From the NCBI RefSeq assembly GCF_030144325.1, contig NZ_CP126307.1, positions 4,740,001-4,804,000 on the forward strand: a DNA stretch of 64,000 bases. Direction: 5' to 3'. The notes under the pieces were generated by a model that saw only the letters and a list, made by a program, of their open reading frames with translations, did no database searches and was not told the origin of the DNA. The position numbers were made by a program, and so were the translations under genes. This document shows, piece by piece, positions 15,813 to 22,772 of this stretch. Numbering within the stretch: position 1 is the first letter of the stretch; the number at the start of each line of letters is the position of its first letter. This DNA is from Bosea vestrisii. GTDB taxonomy: Bacteria; Pseudomonadota; Alphaproteobacteria; Rhizobiales; Beijerinckiaceae.

Positions 15813-17018
15813 ATGCCTAACCCCTATCGCGAGATTTTCCGGGCCCCCGGTTCGATCGGCTTTTCAGCCGCCGGCTTCCTCGCCCGCATGCCATTCTCGA
15901 TGCTGACGATCGGCATCGTCACCATGCTCTCCCAGGCGCGCGGCCAGTACTGGCTTGCCGGTGGCGTCGCCGCGACCTTCGCGTTCTCCAATGCGCTGAT
16001 CGCGCCGCAGATCTCACGGCTGGTCGACCGCCACGGCCAGAGCAAAGTGCTGATCCCCGCCACACTCGCGACCATTGTCGCGCTGATCGGGCTGATGCTG
16101 GCGACGCGCCTCGAGGCGCCGATCTGGGTACTTTTCCTCTTTGCCGCTCTCGCCGGACTCGAGCCGAGCATGATGGCGATGGTTCGCGCCCGCTGGACCG
16201 AGATCTATCGCGACACGCCGCATTTGCGCACCGCCTTCGCCTTCGAATCGGTCATCGACGAGGTCATCTTCATGCTCGGCCCGGTGATCTCGATCGGCCT
16301 CAGCGTCATCTGGTTCCCGGAGGCCGGGCCGCTCGCGGCGACGATCCTGCTCGCCGTCGGCATGGCTCTGTTCGTCGTACAGCGCGCGACCGAGCCGCCC
16401 GTGCACTCGCAGGGCGTCGGCGCCAGCAGCTCCGCCATCCGCCTGGTGCCGGTGCAGATCATCGCGCTGCTGATGGTCGCGCTCGGTGTAGTCTTCGGCA
16501 CGGCCGAGGTCACCGCGGTCGCTTTCGCCGAAGCGCAGGGCAACAAGGCGGCGGCGAGCCTGGCGCTCGCGGCCTATGCCGCCGGCTCCTTCATCACCGG
16601 CCTCATCTTCGGCGCGCTCCGCCTGCGCATGCCACTCGCCACGCAATTACTGCTTGCGATTGGGCTTGCCGCGGCGACGACGCTGCCGCTGCTGATCGTG
16701 TCCTCGCTCTGGATGCTGGGCATCGTGCTCTTCATCGCCGGCGCCTCGATCTCGCCGACCGTCATCGTCGCCATGGCGCTGGTCGAGCGGCATGTTCCGG
16801 CTTCGAAGCTGACCGAGGGCATCACCTGGGTGATGACCGGCATGGGCATCGGCATGGCGGCGGGTTCGGCCGCCTCGGGCTGGCTGATCGACGTCTATGG
16901 CGCGAGCAGCGGCTTCTATGTTTCGGTCGCCGGCGGGTTCTCGGCGCTGGCGATCGTCACGGTCGGGTTCTGCCTGATCGCCGAGCCGCGGCGGGCCCGC
17001 GAGCCGGCACTCGCCTGA
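15813..17018 (+). CDS. MFS transporter, probable drug efflux, 401 aa
   Basis: A major facilitator with about 12 hydrophobic helices and a hydrophilic mid-loop near residue 195-210. It starts MPNPYREIFRAPGSIGFSAA after GGAGACG; the longer frame to 15678 runs through the operators. The loop 2-3 motif appears as ISRLVDRHGQSKVL (G-x3-D/R-x-G-R type). The subfamily resembles small-molecule exporters of Actinobacteria and alphaproteobacteria rather than sugar permeases. Its TetR neighbour and shared operators make it an inducible efflux pump; the ligand is unknown. Confidence 0.87.
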   Translation: MPNPYREIFRAPGSIGFSAAGFLARMPFSMLTIGIVTMLSQARGQYWLAGGVAATFAFSNALIAPQISRLVDRHGQSKVLIPATLATIVALIGLMLATRLEAPIWVLFLFAALAGLEPSMMAMVRARWTEIYRDTPHLRTAFAFESVIDEVIFMLGPVISIGLSVIWFPEAGPLAATILLAVGMALFVVQRATEPPVHSQGVGASSSAIRLVPVQIIALLMVALGVVFGTAEVTAVAFAEAQGNKAAASLALAAYAAGSFITGLIFGALRLRMPLATQLLLAIGLAAATTLPLLIVSSLWMLGIVLFIAGASISPTVIVAMALVERHVPASKLTEGITWVMTGMGIGMAAGSAASGWLIDVYGASSGFYVSVAGGFSALAIVTVGFCLIAEPRRAREPALA

Positions 17019-17027
17019 GGAATGAGA

Positions 17028-17054
17028 AGTCGCGCTTGCAAGGGCGCGGCTTTT
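17028..17054 (+). terminator. Hairpin and TTTT after the MFS gene
   Basis: AGTCGCGC and GCGCGGCT pair (one G-T wobble) around an eight-base loop, followed by TTTTC, 9 bp past the stop. Confidence 0.6.
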
Positions 17055-17175
17055 CTGCGATACGCGCGCCTTCGATCGCCCGGCTGATAAGGGCTGCCGT
17101 GGCGGTCGTTCTTTGCTTCCCAAAGCAAAACTCAAGCGGCGCAATTCGCGCGCTCGCGACCTATGAGGAGCTGAA

Positions 17176-17376
17176 ATGCCCAAGATGAAGACCAAATCGG
17201 CCGCTAAGAAGCGGTTCAAGCTCACCGGAACCGGCAAGGTGCTCTATGCCCAGGCTGGCAAGCGTCACGGCATGATCAAGCGGACCAACAAGCAGCTCCG
17301 CAATCACCGTGGGACGAACGTTCTTTTCGAGGGCGATGCTGCCAACGTGAAGAAGTATTTCCTCCCCAACGGCTAA
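17176..17376 (+). CDS. rpmI: Large ribosomal subunit protein bL35, 66 aa
   Basis: A full-length basic L35: MPKMKTKSAAKKRFKLTGTG at the start, QAGKRHGMIKRTNKQLRNHR in the middle and KKYFLPNG at the end. GAGGAGC precedes the ATG. It sits 28 bp upstream of rplT and is cotranscribed with it. In many bacteria infC precedes rpmI directly; here infC lies 6.8 kb away. Confidence 0.98.
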   Translation: MPKMKTKSAAKKRFKLTGTGKVLYAQAGKRHGMIKRTNKQLRNHRGTNVLFEGDAANVKKYFLPNG

Positions 17377-17404
17377 CGCCTGACAACCTTTCCGGAGATC
17401 AAAC

Positions 17405-17779
17405 ATGGCTCGTGTTAAACGGGGCGTTACGTCCCATGCCAAGCACAAGAAGACTTTCGAGGCTGCCAAGGGTTTCTATGGCCGCCGCAAGAACACGATC
17501 CGCGCCGCCAAGGCGGCCGTCGATCGGTCGATGCAATATGCCTATCGTGACCGCAAGAACCGGAAGCGCACCTTCCGCGCGCTCTGGATCCAGCGCCTGA
17601 ACGCTGCGGTGCGCGAGCACGGCCTGACCTATTCGGTGTTCATGGGCGGCCTCATCAAGGCGAACCTCGAGCTCGACCGCAAGACCCTGTCGGCGCTTGC
17701 CATCGACGACGCGGCTGCCTTCGCTGCAGTGGTCGAGACGGTCAAGGGCGTACTCGCCGCCGAAGCCAAGGCCGCCTGA
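17405..17779 (+). CDS. rplT: Large ribosomal subunit protein bL20, 124 aa
   Basis: A complete L20 (MARVKRGVTSHAKHKKTFEA, FYGRRKNTIRAAK, YAYRDRKNRKRTFRALWIQR, FMGGLIKANLELDRKTLS). L20 is an early assembly protein binding 23S rRNA. In other bacteria it also represses its own operon; no obvious leader structure is readable in the 28-bp rpmI-rplT gap. A strong terminator follows. Confidence 0.98.
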   Translation: MARVKRGVTSHAKHKKTFEAAKGFYGRRKNTIRAAKAAVDRSMQYAYRDRKNRKRTFRALWIQRLNAAVREHGLTYSVFMGGLIKANLELDRKTLSALAIDDAAAFAAVVETVKGVLAAEAKAA

Positions 17780-17802
17780 GCGGACTGACCTGATTGGATT
17801 GC

Positions 17803-17832
17803 AAAAGGCCGGCGGAAACGCCGGCCTTTTTC
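17803..17832 (+). terminator. Rho-independent terminator of rpmI-rplT
   Basis: AAAAGGCCGGCG, GAAA tetraloop, CGCCGGCCTTTTT: a textbook stem with T-run, 23 bp past the rplT stop. Confidence 0.95.
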
Positions 17833-17944
17833 GTTTGAGCACGCCGTCATGCTCGTCCTTGTGGCGAGCATCCATGTCTTGAACACCGTCTGAAGACGCG
17901 GATGGTCGGGGCAAGCCTGACCATGACGGAAGACCGGCCAACGG

Positions 17945-18706
17945 TTACGTCTGCACCTTCTCCACCGCCTTCGGCGTCCAGTTCTCGCCGGCACCGTCGA
18001 GGATGCGCTGATAGGCTTCCTCCGGACTGTTCGCATAGCAGAACAGCTTGAGGTCCTCGGGCCGGATGAAGCCGGCCTCGGCCATCCGGTCGAGGTTGAT
18101 CAGGCCCTGCCAATAGGCGCTGTCGTAGAGCACGATCGGCACCGGCGGCATTTTGCCGGTCTGCACCAGCGTCATGATCTCGAACAATTCGTCGAGCGTG
18201 CCGAAACCGCCGGGGAAGACCACCAGCGCCGCCGCCCGCATGGCGAGGTGCATCTTGCGCATCGCGAAATAATGGAAGCGGAAGGTCAGGTCCGGCGTCG
18301 ACCACGCATTAGGATCCTGCTCATGCGGCAGGGTAATGTTGAAGCCGATCGAGACCGCGCCGGCCTCGGTGGCGCCGCGATTGGCGGCTTCCATGATGCC
18401 CGGCCCGCCGCCGGTGGCGATGACGTGGTTCCGGCCTTGGTCCTTGCCGTCGAGCGCGCCGCCGCGTTCAGAGGCGATCCGGGCGAAGGCACGCGCCGCC
18501 TCGTACCAGGGATTGCCCTCGCTCACCCGCGCCGAGCCGAAGACGACGATGGTCGAGAGGATGCCGCGGGCCCGCAGGCTGTCCTCGGCCTTCTGGTATT
18601 CGAGCATGAAGCGCGCCCCGCGCATGGAGTCGCCGAGGAGAAAGTCCTGGTCGAGGGCGGCGATCCGGTAGGAGGGCGAGTTCTTCTGGGCGCTGTTGTC
18701 TGGCAT
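17945..18706 (-). CDS. LOG family (TIGR00730) Rossmann-fold protein, 253 aa
   Basis: The lysine-decarboxylase-like family, which in fact has cytokinin riboside 5'-monophosphate phosphoribohydrolase activity. Motifs are VVFGSARVSEGNPWYEAA, VIATGGGPGIMEAANRGA and the nucleotide-binding PGGFGTLDELFE. The N-terminal 50-residue extension (YRIAALDQDFLLGDSMRGARFMLE) is typical of the long alphaproteobacterial subgroup, whose physiological role is not settled. It has no obvious operon partner; the SCO gene lies 57 bp upstream on the same strand. Confidence 0.92.
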   Translation of the reverse strand: MPDNSAQKNSPSYRIAALDQDFLLGDSMRGARFMLEYQKAEDSLRARGILSTIVVFGSARVSEGNPWYEAARAFARIASERGGALDGKDQGRNHVIATGGGPGIMEAANRGATEAGAVSIGFNITLPHEQDPNAWSTPDLTFRFHYFAMRKMHLAMRAAALVVFPGGFGTLDELFEIMTLVQTGKMPPVPIVLYDSAYWQGLINLDRMAEAGFIRPEDLKLFCYANSPEEAYQRILDGAGENWTPKAVEKVQT

Positions 18707-18763
18707 AGGCGGGCTTCTTTGCGGGGGCGGGTTGCGCTGAGACGATGCGCCACGCCTATCACG

Positions 18764-19384
18764 TCACGAGATGTATTTCCGCAATACGCCCGCCATGCGT
18801 TCGGCGCCGGAATTATGAGGCAGCAGGGTCAGGAAGCGGCCGTCCTGTCCCATCAGATAGGTCAGCGAGCCGTGGTCGATGGTATATTCGCCGTTGCCGT
18901 GATGCGCTTGCGTCAGCTTGCGGCGATGCACCTTGTAGGCCCTGGCGACCGCTGCCAGCTCGGCCTCGTTGCCGGATAGCCCGATGAGCCGGGGATGGAA
19001 GTTCGCGACATAGGCTGCCATAACAACCGGGGTGTCGTTGACCGGATCGACGCTGACGAACAACGGCGCGACCTTCGCGGCCAGAGGCCCGAGCGCATCG
19101 AGCGCCTGCGCGATGATCGGCAAGTCGACCGGGCAAGTATCGGTGCAACGGGTAAAGCCGAAATAGATCAGCATAAAGCGGCCGAGAAACTCAGCCTCCG
19201 TCACCCGCTTCCCGGTGTGGTCGGTCAGGCTGAATGGGCCACCGAATTGCGTCGCCAGCGGGTCTTGCGGTGGCCTGGCGGCCGGGGAGGGGCTGTGGCC
19301 GCCATGGTCCTGCGCGCGAGCGGCAACCGCCGAGCCGGCAGCAAGACCGGCGAGCAGGAGGCGGCGGCTGATCCGTCTGGTCAT
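18764..19384 (-). CDS. SCO1/SenC family copper-chaperone/thiol protein, 206 aa
   Basis: An exported thioredoxin-fold protein. The N-terminus MTRRISRRLLLAGLAAGSAV carries paired arginines, so Tat or Sec export is possible. The copper/redox motif is CTDTC (CxxxC) within FGFTRCTDTCPVDLPII, and the conserved distal His is in YTIDHGSLTYLMG. A His-rich DHGGHSPSP stretch follows the signal. SCO proteins deliver copper to the CuA site of cytochrome oxidase or reduce its cysteines. The gene overlaps its upstream neighbour by ATGA and forms a three-gene unit with two exported Cys proteins. Confidence 0.92.
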   Translation of the reverse strand: MTRRISRRLLLAGLAAGSAVAARAQDHGGHSPSPAARPPQDPLATQFGGPFSLTDHTGKRVTEAEFLGRFMLIYFGFTRCTDTCPVDLPIIAQALDALGPLAAKVAPLFVSVDPVNDTPVVMAAYVANFHPRLIGLSGNEAELAAVARAYKVHRRKLTQAHHGNGEYTIDHGSLTYLMGQDGRFLTLLPHNSGAERMAGVLRKYIS

Positions 19385-19896
19385 GGCTTCGGCTTGGGGG
19401 CTAGACCCTTGACGCCGAACGGCCCATCTTCGGCGATGATCCGGTTGGCCTGTGGATCGCCGCGCCACCATTCCTCGGCCTTGCTGTTCCTGGCCTCCCA
19501 ATCGGCCTTGAAGCGTTCGGCGGCGATCCAGTCCTGATCCGGTCGCTCGCGCAGGCGCTGCACGAAGAACAGGGTCACCGCCGGGTTCTCGATCAGCAGG
19601 CCGTCGGCCTCGATCTCGCGTCCGCAATAGCCGGCGAGGTCGCCGGTCGCGCCAGCGAAGTCGATGTTCGACTTGGCGACCAGCCTGAAGGTTCCGTCGG
19701 AGAGCGCGAGCCCGAGCTGCCGCTTGCCGGCGCCGCAATCTGGTGCGCAGCGGCCTTTGAGCTGACACAGCGCATCGACGACGCGACCCTTCAACACCAC
19801 CTGCTTTTCGTGCGGGATGTTCCAGGGCTCGGCAGCGAGGGACGGCGTGCCAGCGAGCAACACAGCGACGCCGAGTGCCTTGACGATAGTATCCAT
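19381..19896 (-). CDS. Exported Cys-containing protein of unknown function, OB-like, 171 aa
   Basis: The start is at 19896 (MDTIVKALGVAVLLAGTPSLAA), with TTGAGGCG just before; the longer frame to 19935 overlaps the previous gene. A signal peptide ends near AA-EPW. The body shows VVLKGRVVDALCQLKGRCAPDCG, then SDGTFRLVAKSN and YCGREIEADGLLIE. This VxGxVxDxxC...C...C layout with a later VxxDG strand is shared with the next gene upstream and suggests an OB-type beta barrel with a metal- or thiol-binding Cys cluster. It sits between that gene (4 bp) and the SCO gene (ATGA overlap). I do not recognise a named family. Confidence 0.65.
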   Translation of the reverse strand: MDTIVKALGVAVLLAGTPSLAAEPWNIPHEKQVVLKGRVVDALCQLKGRCAPDCGAGKRQLGLALSDGTFRLVAKSNIDFAGATGDLAGYCGREIEADGLLIENPAVTLFFVQRLRERPDQDWIAAERFKADWEARNSKAEEWWRGDPQANRIIAEDGPFGVKGLAPKPKP

Positions 19897-19900
19897 CGCC

Positions 19901-20353
19901 TCAATTCCCGAACGGCTGGATGCCGTGTTCTTCATGCGTCATCGTGATGACGCCCTTGTCGTCGGCGATGCGGTCGACCAGCAGGTACTTGACGCCGTCG
20001 CGCTCGAGCAGCTCACCATCGACCGTGACCTCATGCGTCGCCAGCTTCGCCACGCGCGGATTTGCGGCGCTGTCCTCGTCGTCGCCGATCTTCAGGATCA
20101 GGTAGAGATTGCCGCCGGCGTCGCGGATCGCGACCGGAATGCCGCCGAGTGCGCACCAGATGGCGCATTGATGATGCGCCGTGCCTTTGGCGAACATCAG
20201 CCCGCTGATCGTGCACCAGCTGTCGCTGATCTCGCCGGTGACGGTGACGCGCTGGCCGCCCTGCTGGGCGCGTGCGGGCACCGCGAAGGCGAATAGCGCT
20301 ACAAAAGCTGCGGATAAGAACGCCGAGCGCAGGGCTTGAGACAAGATTGTCAT
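19901..20353 (-). CDS. Exported Cys/His protein of unknown function, OB-like, 150 aa
   Basis: First gene of the SCO unit. The signal peptide is MTILSQALRSAFLSAAFVAL, ending near ARA-QQG. The mature part shows VTVTGEISDSWCTISGLMFA, then GTAHHQCAIWCALGGIPVAI with a GxxHHxCAxxC signature, DAGGNLYLILKIG, and HEVTVDGELLERDGVKYLLV. Cys and His in this pattern could bind copper or heme iron. It shares the strand order of its downstream neighbour, suggesting duplication. It is divergent from pheS with 127 bp between. A role in copper handling with SCO is inferred from context only. Confidence 0.65.
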   Translation of the reverse strand: MTILSQALRSAFLSAAFVALFAFAVPARAQQGGQRVTVTGEISDSWCTISGLMFAKGTAHHQCAIWCALGGIPVAIRDAGGNLYLILKIGDDEDSAANPRVAKLATHEVTVDGELLERDGVKYLLVDRIADDKGVITMTHEEHGIQPFGN

Positions 20354-20480
20354 CTTTGCACGCGATCCCGGAATCCGGCCGGCATTTCCTCGCTTGCGCG
20401 ATGCTTTGCCAGCACGATTGCCCCTAGCCTCACCGCCGCCGACACCATAGAAGATGCCTCGCAAACGGACCAGAGCAGGC

Positions 20481-21563
20481 ATGAACGACATCGACACCCT
20501 TCGCGATTCACTTGTCGGTGAGATCGAGGCGGCCGGAGACGAGGCGGCGCTCGAGCAGCTGCGCATCGCGGCGCTCGGCAAGTCCGGCTCGGTCTCGGGG
20601 CTGCTGAAGACGCTCGGCACGATGACGCCGGACGAGCGCAAGGAGCAGGGCCCCCGCATCAACGGCCTGCGCGACACCGTCCAGCAGGCGCTCGCCGCTC
20701 GCAAGGATGCGCTCGGCGAAGTCGCGCTGGAAGCCAGGCTCGCCGCCGAGCGGCTCGACATCTCGCTGCCGGTGCGCGAGGGCCCGGAGGCGCGCGGGCG
20801 CATCCACCCGATCAGCCAGGTGATTGACGAGATCACCGCGATCTTCGGCGACATGGGCTTCTCGATCGCCGAAGGCCCGGACGTCGAGACCGACGATCTC
20901 AACTTCACCAAGCTCAACTTCCCGGTCGGCCATCCGGCCCGGGAGATGCACGACACCTTCTTCTTCGCGCCGGATTCCAATGGCGAGCGCAAGCTCCTGC
21001 GCACCCACACCTCGCCGGTCCAGGTCCGCACCATGCTGTCGCAGGAGCCGCCGATCCGGGTGATCTGCCCCGGCCGGACCTACCGGATGGATTCCGACCA
21101 GACCCACACGCCGATGTTCCATCAGGTCGAGGGCCTCGTCATCGACAAGAAGACCCATTTCGGCCACATGAAATGGGTGCTGGAGGAGTTCTGCAAGGCG
21201 TTCTTCGAGGTCGAAGGCGTCAAGATGCGCTTCCGGCCGTCCTTCTTCCCGTTCACCGAGCCCTCGGCCGAGGTCGACATCCAGTGCTCGCGCAAGGACG
21301 GAGAGATCCGCTTCGGCGAGGGCGACGACTGGCTCGAGATCCTCGGCTGCGGCATGGTCCACCCGAATGTGCTGAGGAATTGCGGGCTCGATCCCGACGT
21401 CTACCAGGGCTTCGCCTGGGGCATGGGCATCGATCGTATCGCCATGCTGAAATACGGCATGCCGGACCTGCGGCCCTTCTTCGAGGCCGATATCCGCTGG
21501 CTGTCGCATTACGGCTTCCGCCCGCTCGACCTGCCGACGCTGACCGGCGGGCTGACCTCGTAA
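20481..21563 (+). CDS. pheS: Phenylalanine--tRNA ligase alpha subunit, 360 aa
   Basis: A class II synthetase alpha subunit of standard length. The start MNDIDTLRDSL at 20481 is preferred to 20454. The N-terminal coiled coil (to about residue 90) leads into the catalytic domain: HPISQVIDEITAIFGDMGFS, motif 2 (FRPSFFPFTEPSAEVDI near residue 250) and motif 3 with GMGIDRIAMLKYGMPDLR near the end. It forms the alpha2-beta2 enzyme with PheT, whose gene lies 1.2 kb downstream after an intervening glycosyltransferase gene. Confidence 0.98.
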   Translation: MNDIDTLRDSLVGEIEAAGDEAALEQLRIAALGKSGSVSGLLKTLGTMTPDERKEQGPRINGLRDTVQQALAARKDALGEVALEARLAAERLDISLPVREGPEARGRIHPISQVIDEITAIFGDMGFSIAEGPDVETDDLNFTKLNFPVGHPAREMHDTFFFAPDSNGERKLLRTHTSPVQVRTMLSQEPPIRVICPGRTYRMDSDQTHTPMFHQVEGLVIDKKTHFGHMKWVLEEFCKAFFEVEGVKMRFRPSFFPFTEPSAEVDIQCSRKDGEIRFGEGDDWLEILGCGMVHPNVLRNCGLDPDVYQGFAWGMGIDRIAMLKYGMPDLRPFFEADIRWLSHYGFRPLDLPTLTGGLTS

Positions 21564-21584
21564 CCTGACCGGGAGGGGAGACGC

Positions 21585-22772
21585 ATGAACGGCGCGCAGT
21601 GGGCTGGCCTGATCGCGGCGCTGATGGTCGCCGCCAATCTGCTGTGCCTGGCGATCGCCTTCGTGCGCCTGCGCCGGAAGCAGACGCCGTCGCGTCTCCA
21701 GAAGCTCGCTCCGCCGGTGACGGTCGTTCGCCCGGTGCGCGGCATCGAGACCTTCAGCCGGGAGACGCTGACCTCCGGGCTCGAGCTCGACTATCCGGTC
21801 TATGAAACGATCTTCTGCGTCGCCGACGGCCATGATCCGATCGTGCCACTGATCGAGGAGCTGATCGCGACCTATGGCGCGGACCGCGTGCGCTTGATCG
21901 TCGGAGACGTCGCCGTCAGCGCCAATCCCAAGCTCAACAACTGCGTCAAGGGCTGGGAGGCGGCGCGCCACGACTGGGTGGTCCTCGCCGATTCCAACGT
22001 GCTGATGCCGAAGGACTATATCCAGCGGCTGATGCAATCCTGGCGCGACGACACCGGCCTGGTCTGCTCGACGCCCGCCGGCTCGCGGCCGGGCTGCTTC
22101 GGTGCCGAGGTCGAGTGCGCCTTCCTCAATACCTTCCAGGCGCGCTGGCAATATGCCGGCGAGGCACTCGGTTTCGGCTTCGCCCAGGGCAAGTCGATGC
22201 TCTGGAACAAGCCCTTCCTCGATGCCAATGGCGGCATCGCCGCGCTCGCTGCCGAGATCGCCGAGGATGCCGCGGCGACCAAGCTGGTTCGCAAGGCCAG
22301 AAAGCACGTCCATCTCGTCGGCCAGCCCTTCGAGCAGCCGCTCGGGGCGCGCAGCCTGCGCGACGTCGTCCAGCGCCAGTTTCGTTGGGCGCGGCTGCGC
22401 CGCGTCACCTTCCTGCCCTTCTTCGCGCCGGAGATCCTGGTCGGGCCGCTGGTGCCGGCATTGCTTGCCGCTTACGCCGCCCCCGCTTTCGGGTTCGCAG
22501 CCTGGCAGGCCGTGCTTGCGGTGTTCGCTGTCTGGTATGCCGGTGAGCTCGTGCTGGCGAAGGGCGTCGGCTGGTTCGTCAACTGGCGCACGCCGGCGGC
22601 CTATCTGGTGCGCGATCTCGTCTTTCCCGGCATCTGGGCCTATGCCTTCGTCGCCCGCGAAGTCAGCTGGCGCGGCAACGATATGAAGATCAAGACGGAC
22701 GGCGAGGACGAGCTGAATAAAGCCGCCCCGGCATTGTCGGCAGCCAATATGCGTAGCGACGGAACACCATGA
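21585..22772 (+). CDS. Ceramide glucosyltransferase-like glycosyltransferase (GT2/GT21), 395 aa
   Basis: An N-terminal membrane helix (about residues 8-28) is followed by a GT-A domain. PPVTVVRPVRGIETFSRETL opens it, NPKLNNCVKGWEAARHDWVVLADSN gives the D2-type Asp, and VVQRQFRWARLRR is the QxxRW motif of processive and lipid-linked GTs. Two or three membrane helices close the protein. This matches bacterial ceramide glucosyltransferase-like enzymes and HpnI, which act on lipid acceptors at the inner membrane. It sits inside the pheS-pheT unit and overlaps pheT by ATGA, so it is presumably cotranscribed. Confidence 0.85.
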   Translation: MNGAQWAGLIAALMVAANLLCLAIAFVRLRRKQTPSRLQKLAPPVTVVRPVRGIETFSRETLTSGLELDYPVYETIFCVADGHDPIVPLIEELIATYGADRVRLIVGDVAVSANPKLNNCVKGWEAARHDWVVLADSNVLMPKDYIQRLMQSWRDDTGLVCSTPAGSRPGCFGAEVECAFLNTFQARWQYAGEALGFGFAQGKSMLWNKPFLDANGGIAALAAEIAEDAAATKLVRKARKHVHLVGQPFEQPLGARSLRDVVQRQFRWARLRRVTFLPFFAPEILVGPLVPALLAAYAAPAFGFAAWQAVLAVFAVWYAGELVLAKGVGWFVNWRTPAAYLVRDLVFPGIWAYAFVAREVSWRGNDMKIKTDGEDELNKAAPALSAANMRSDGTP

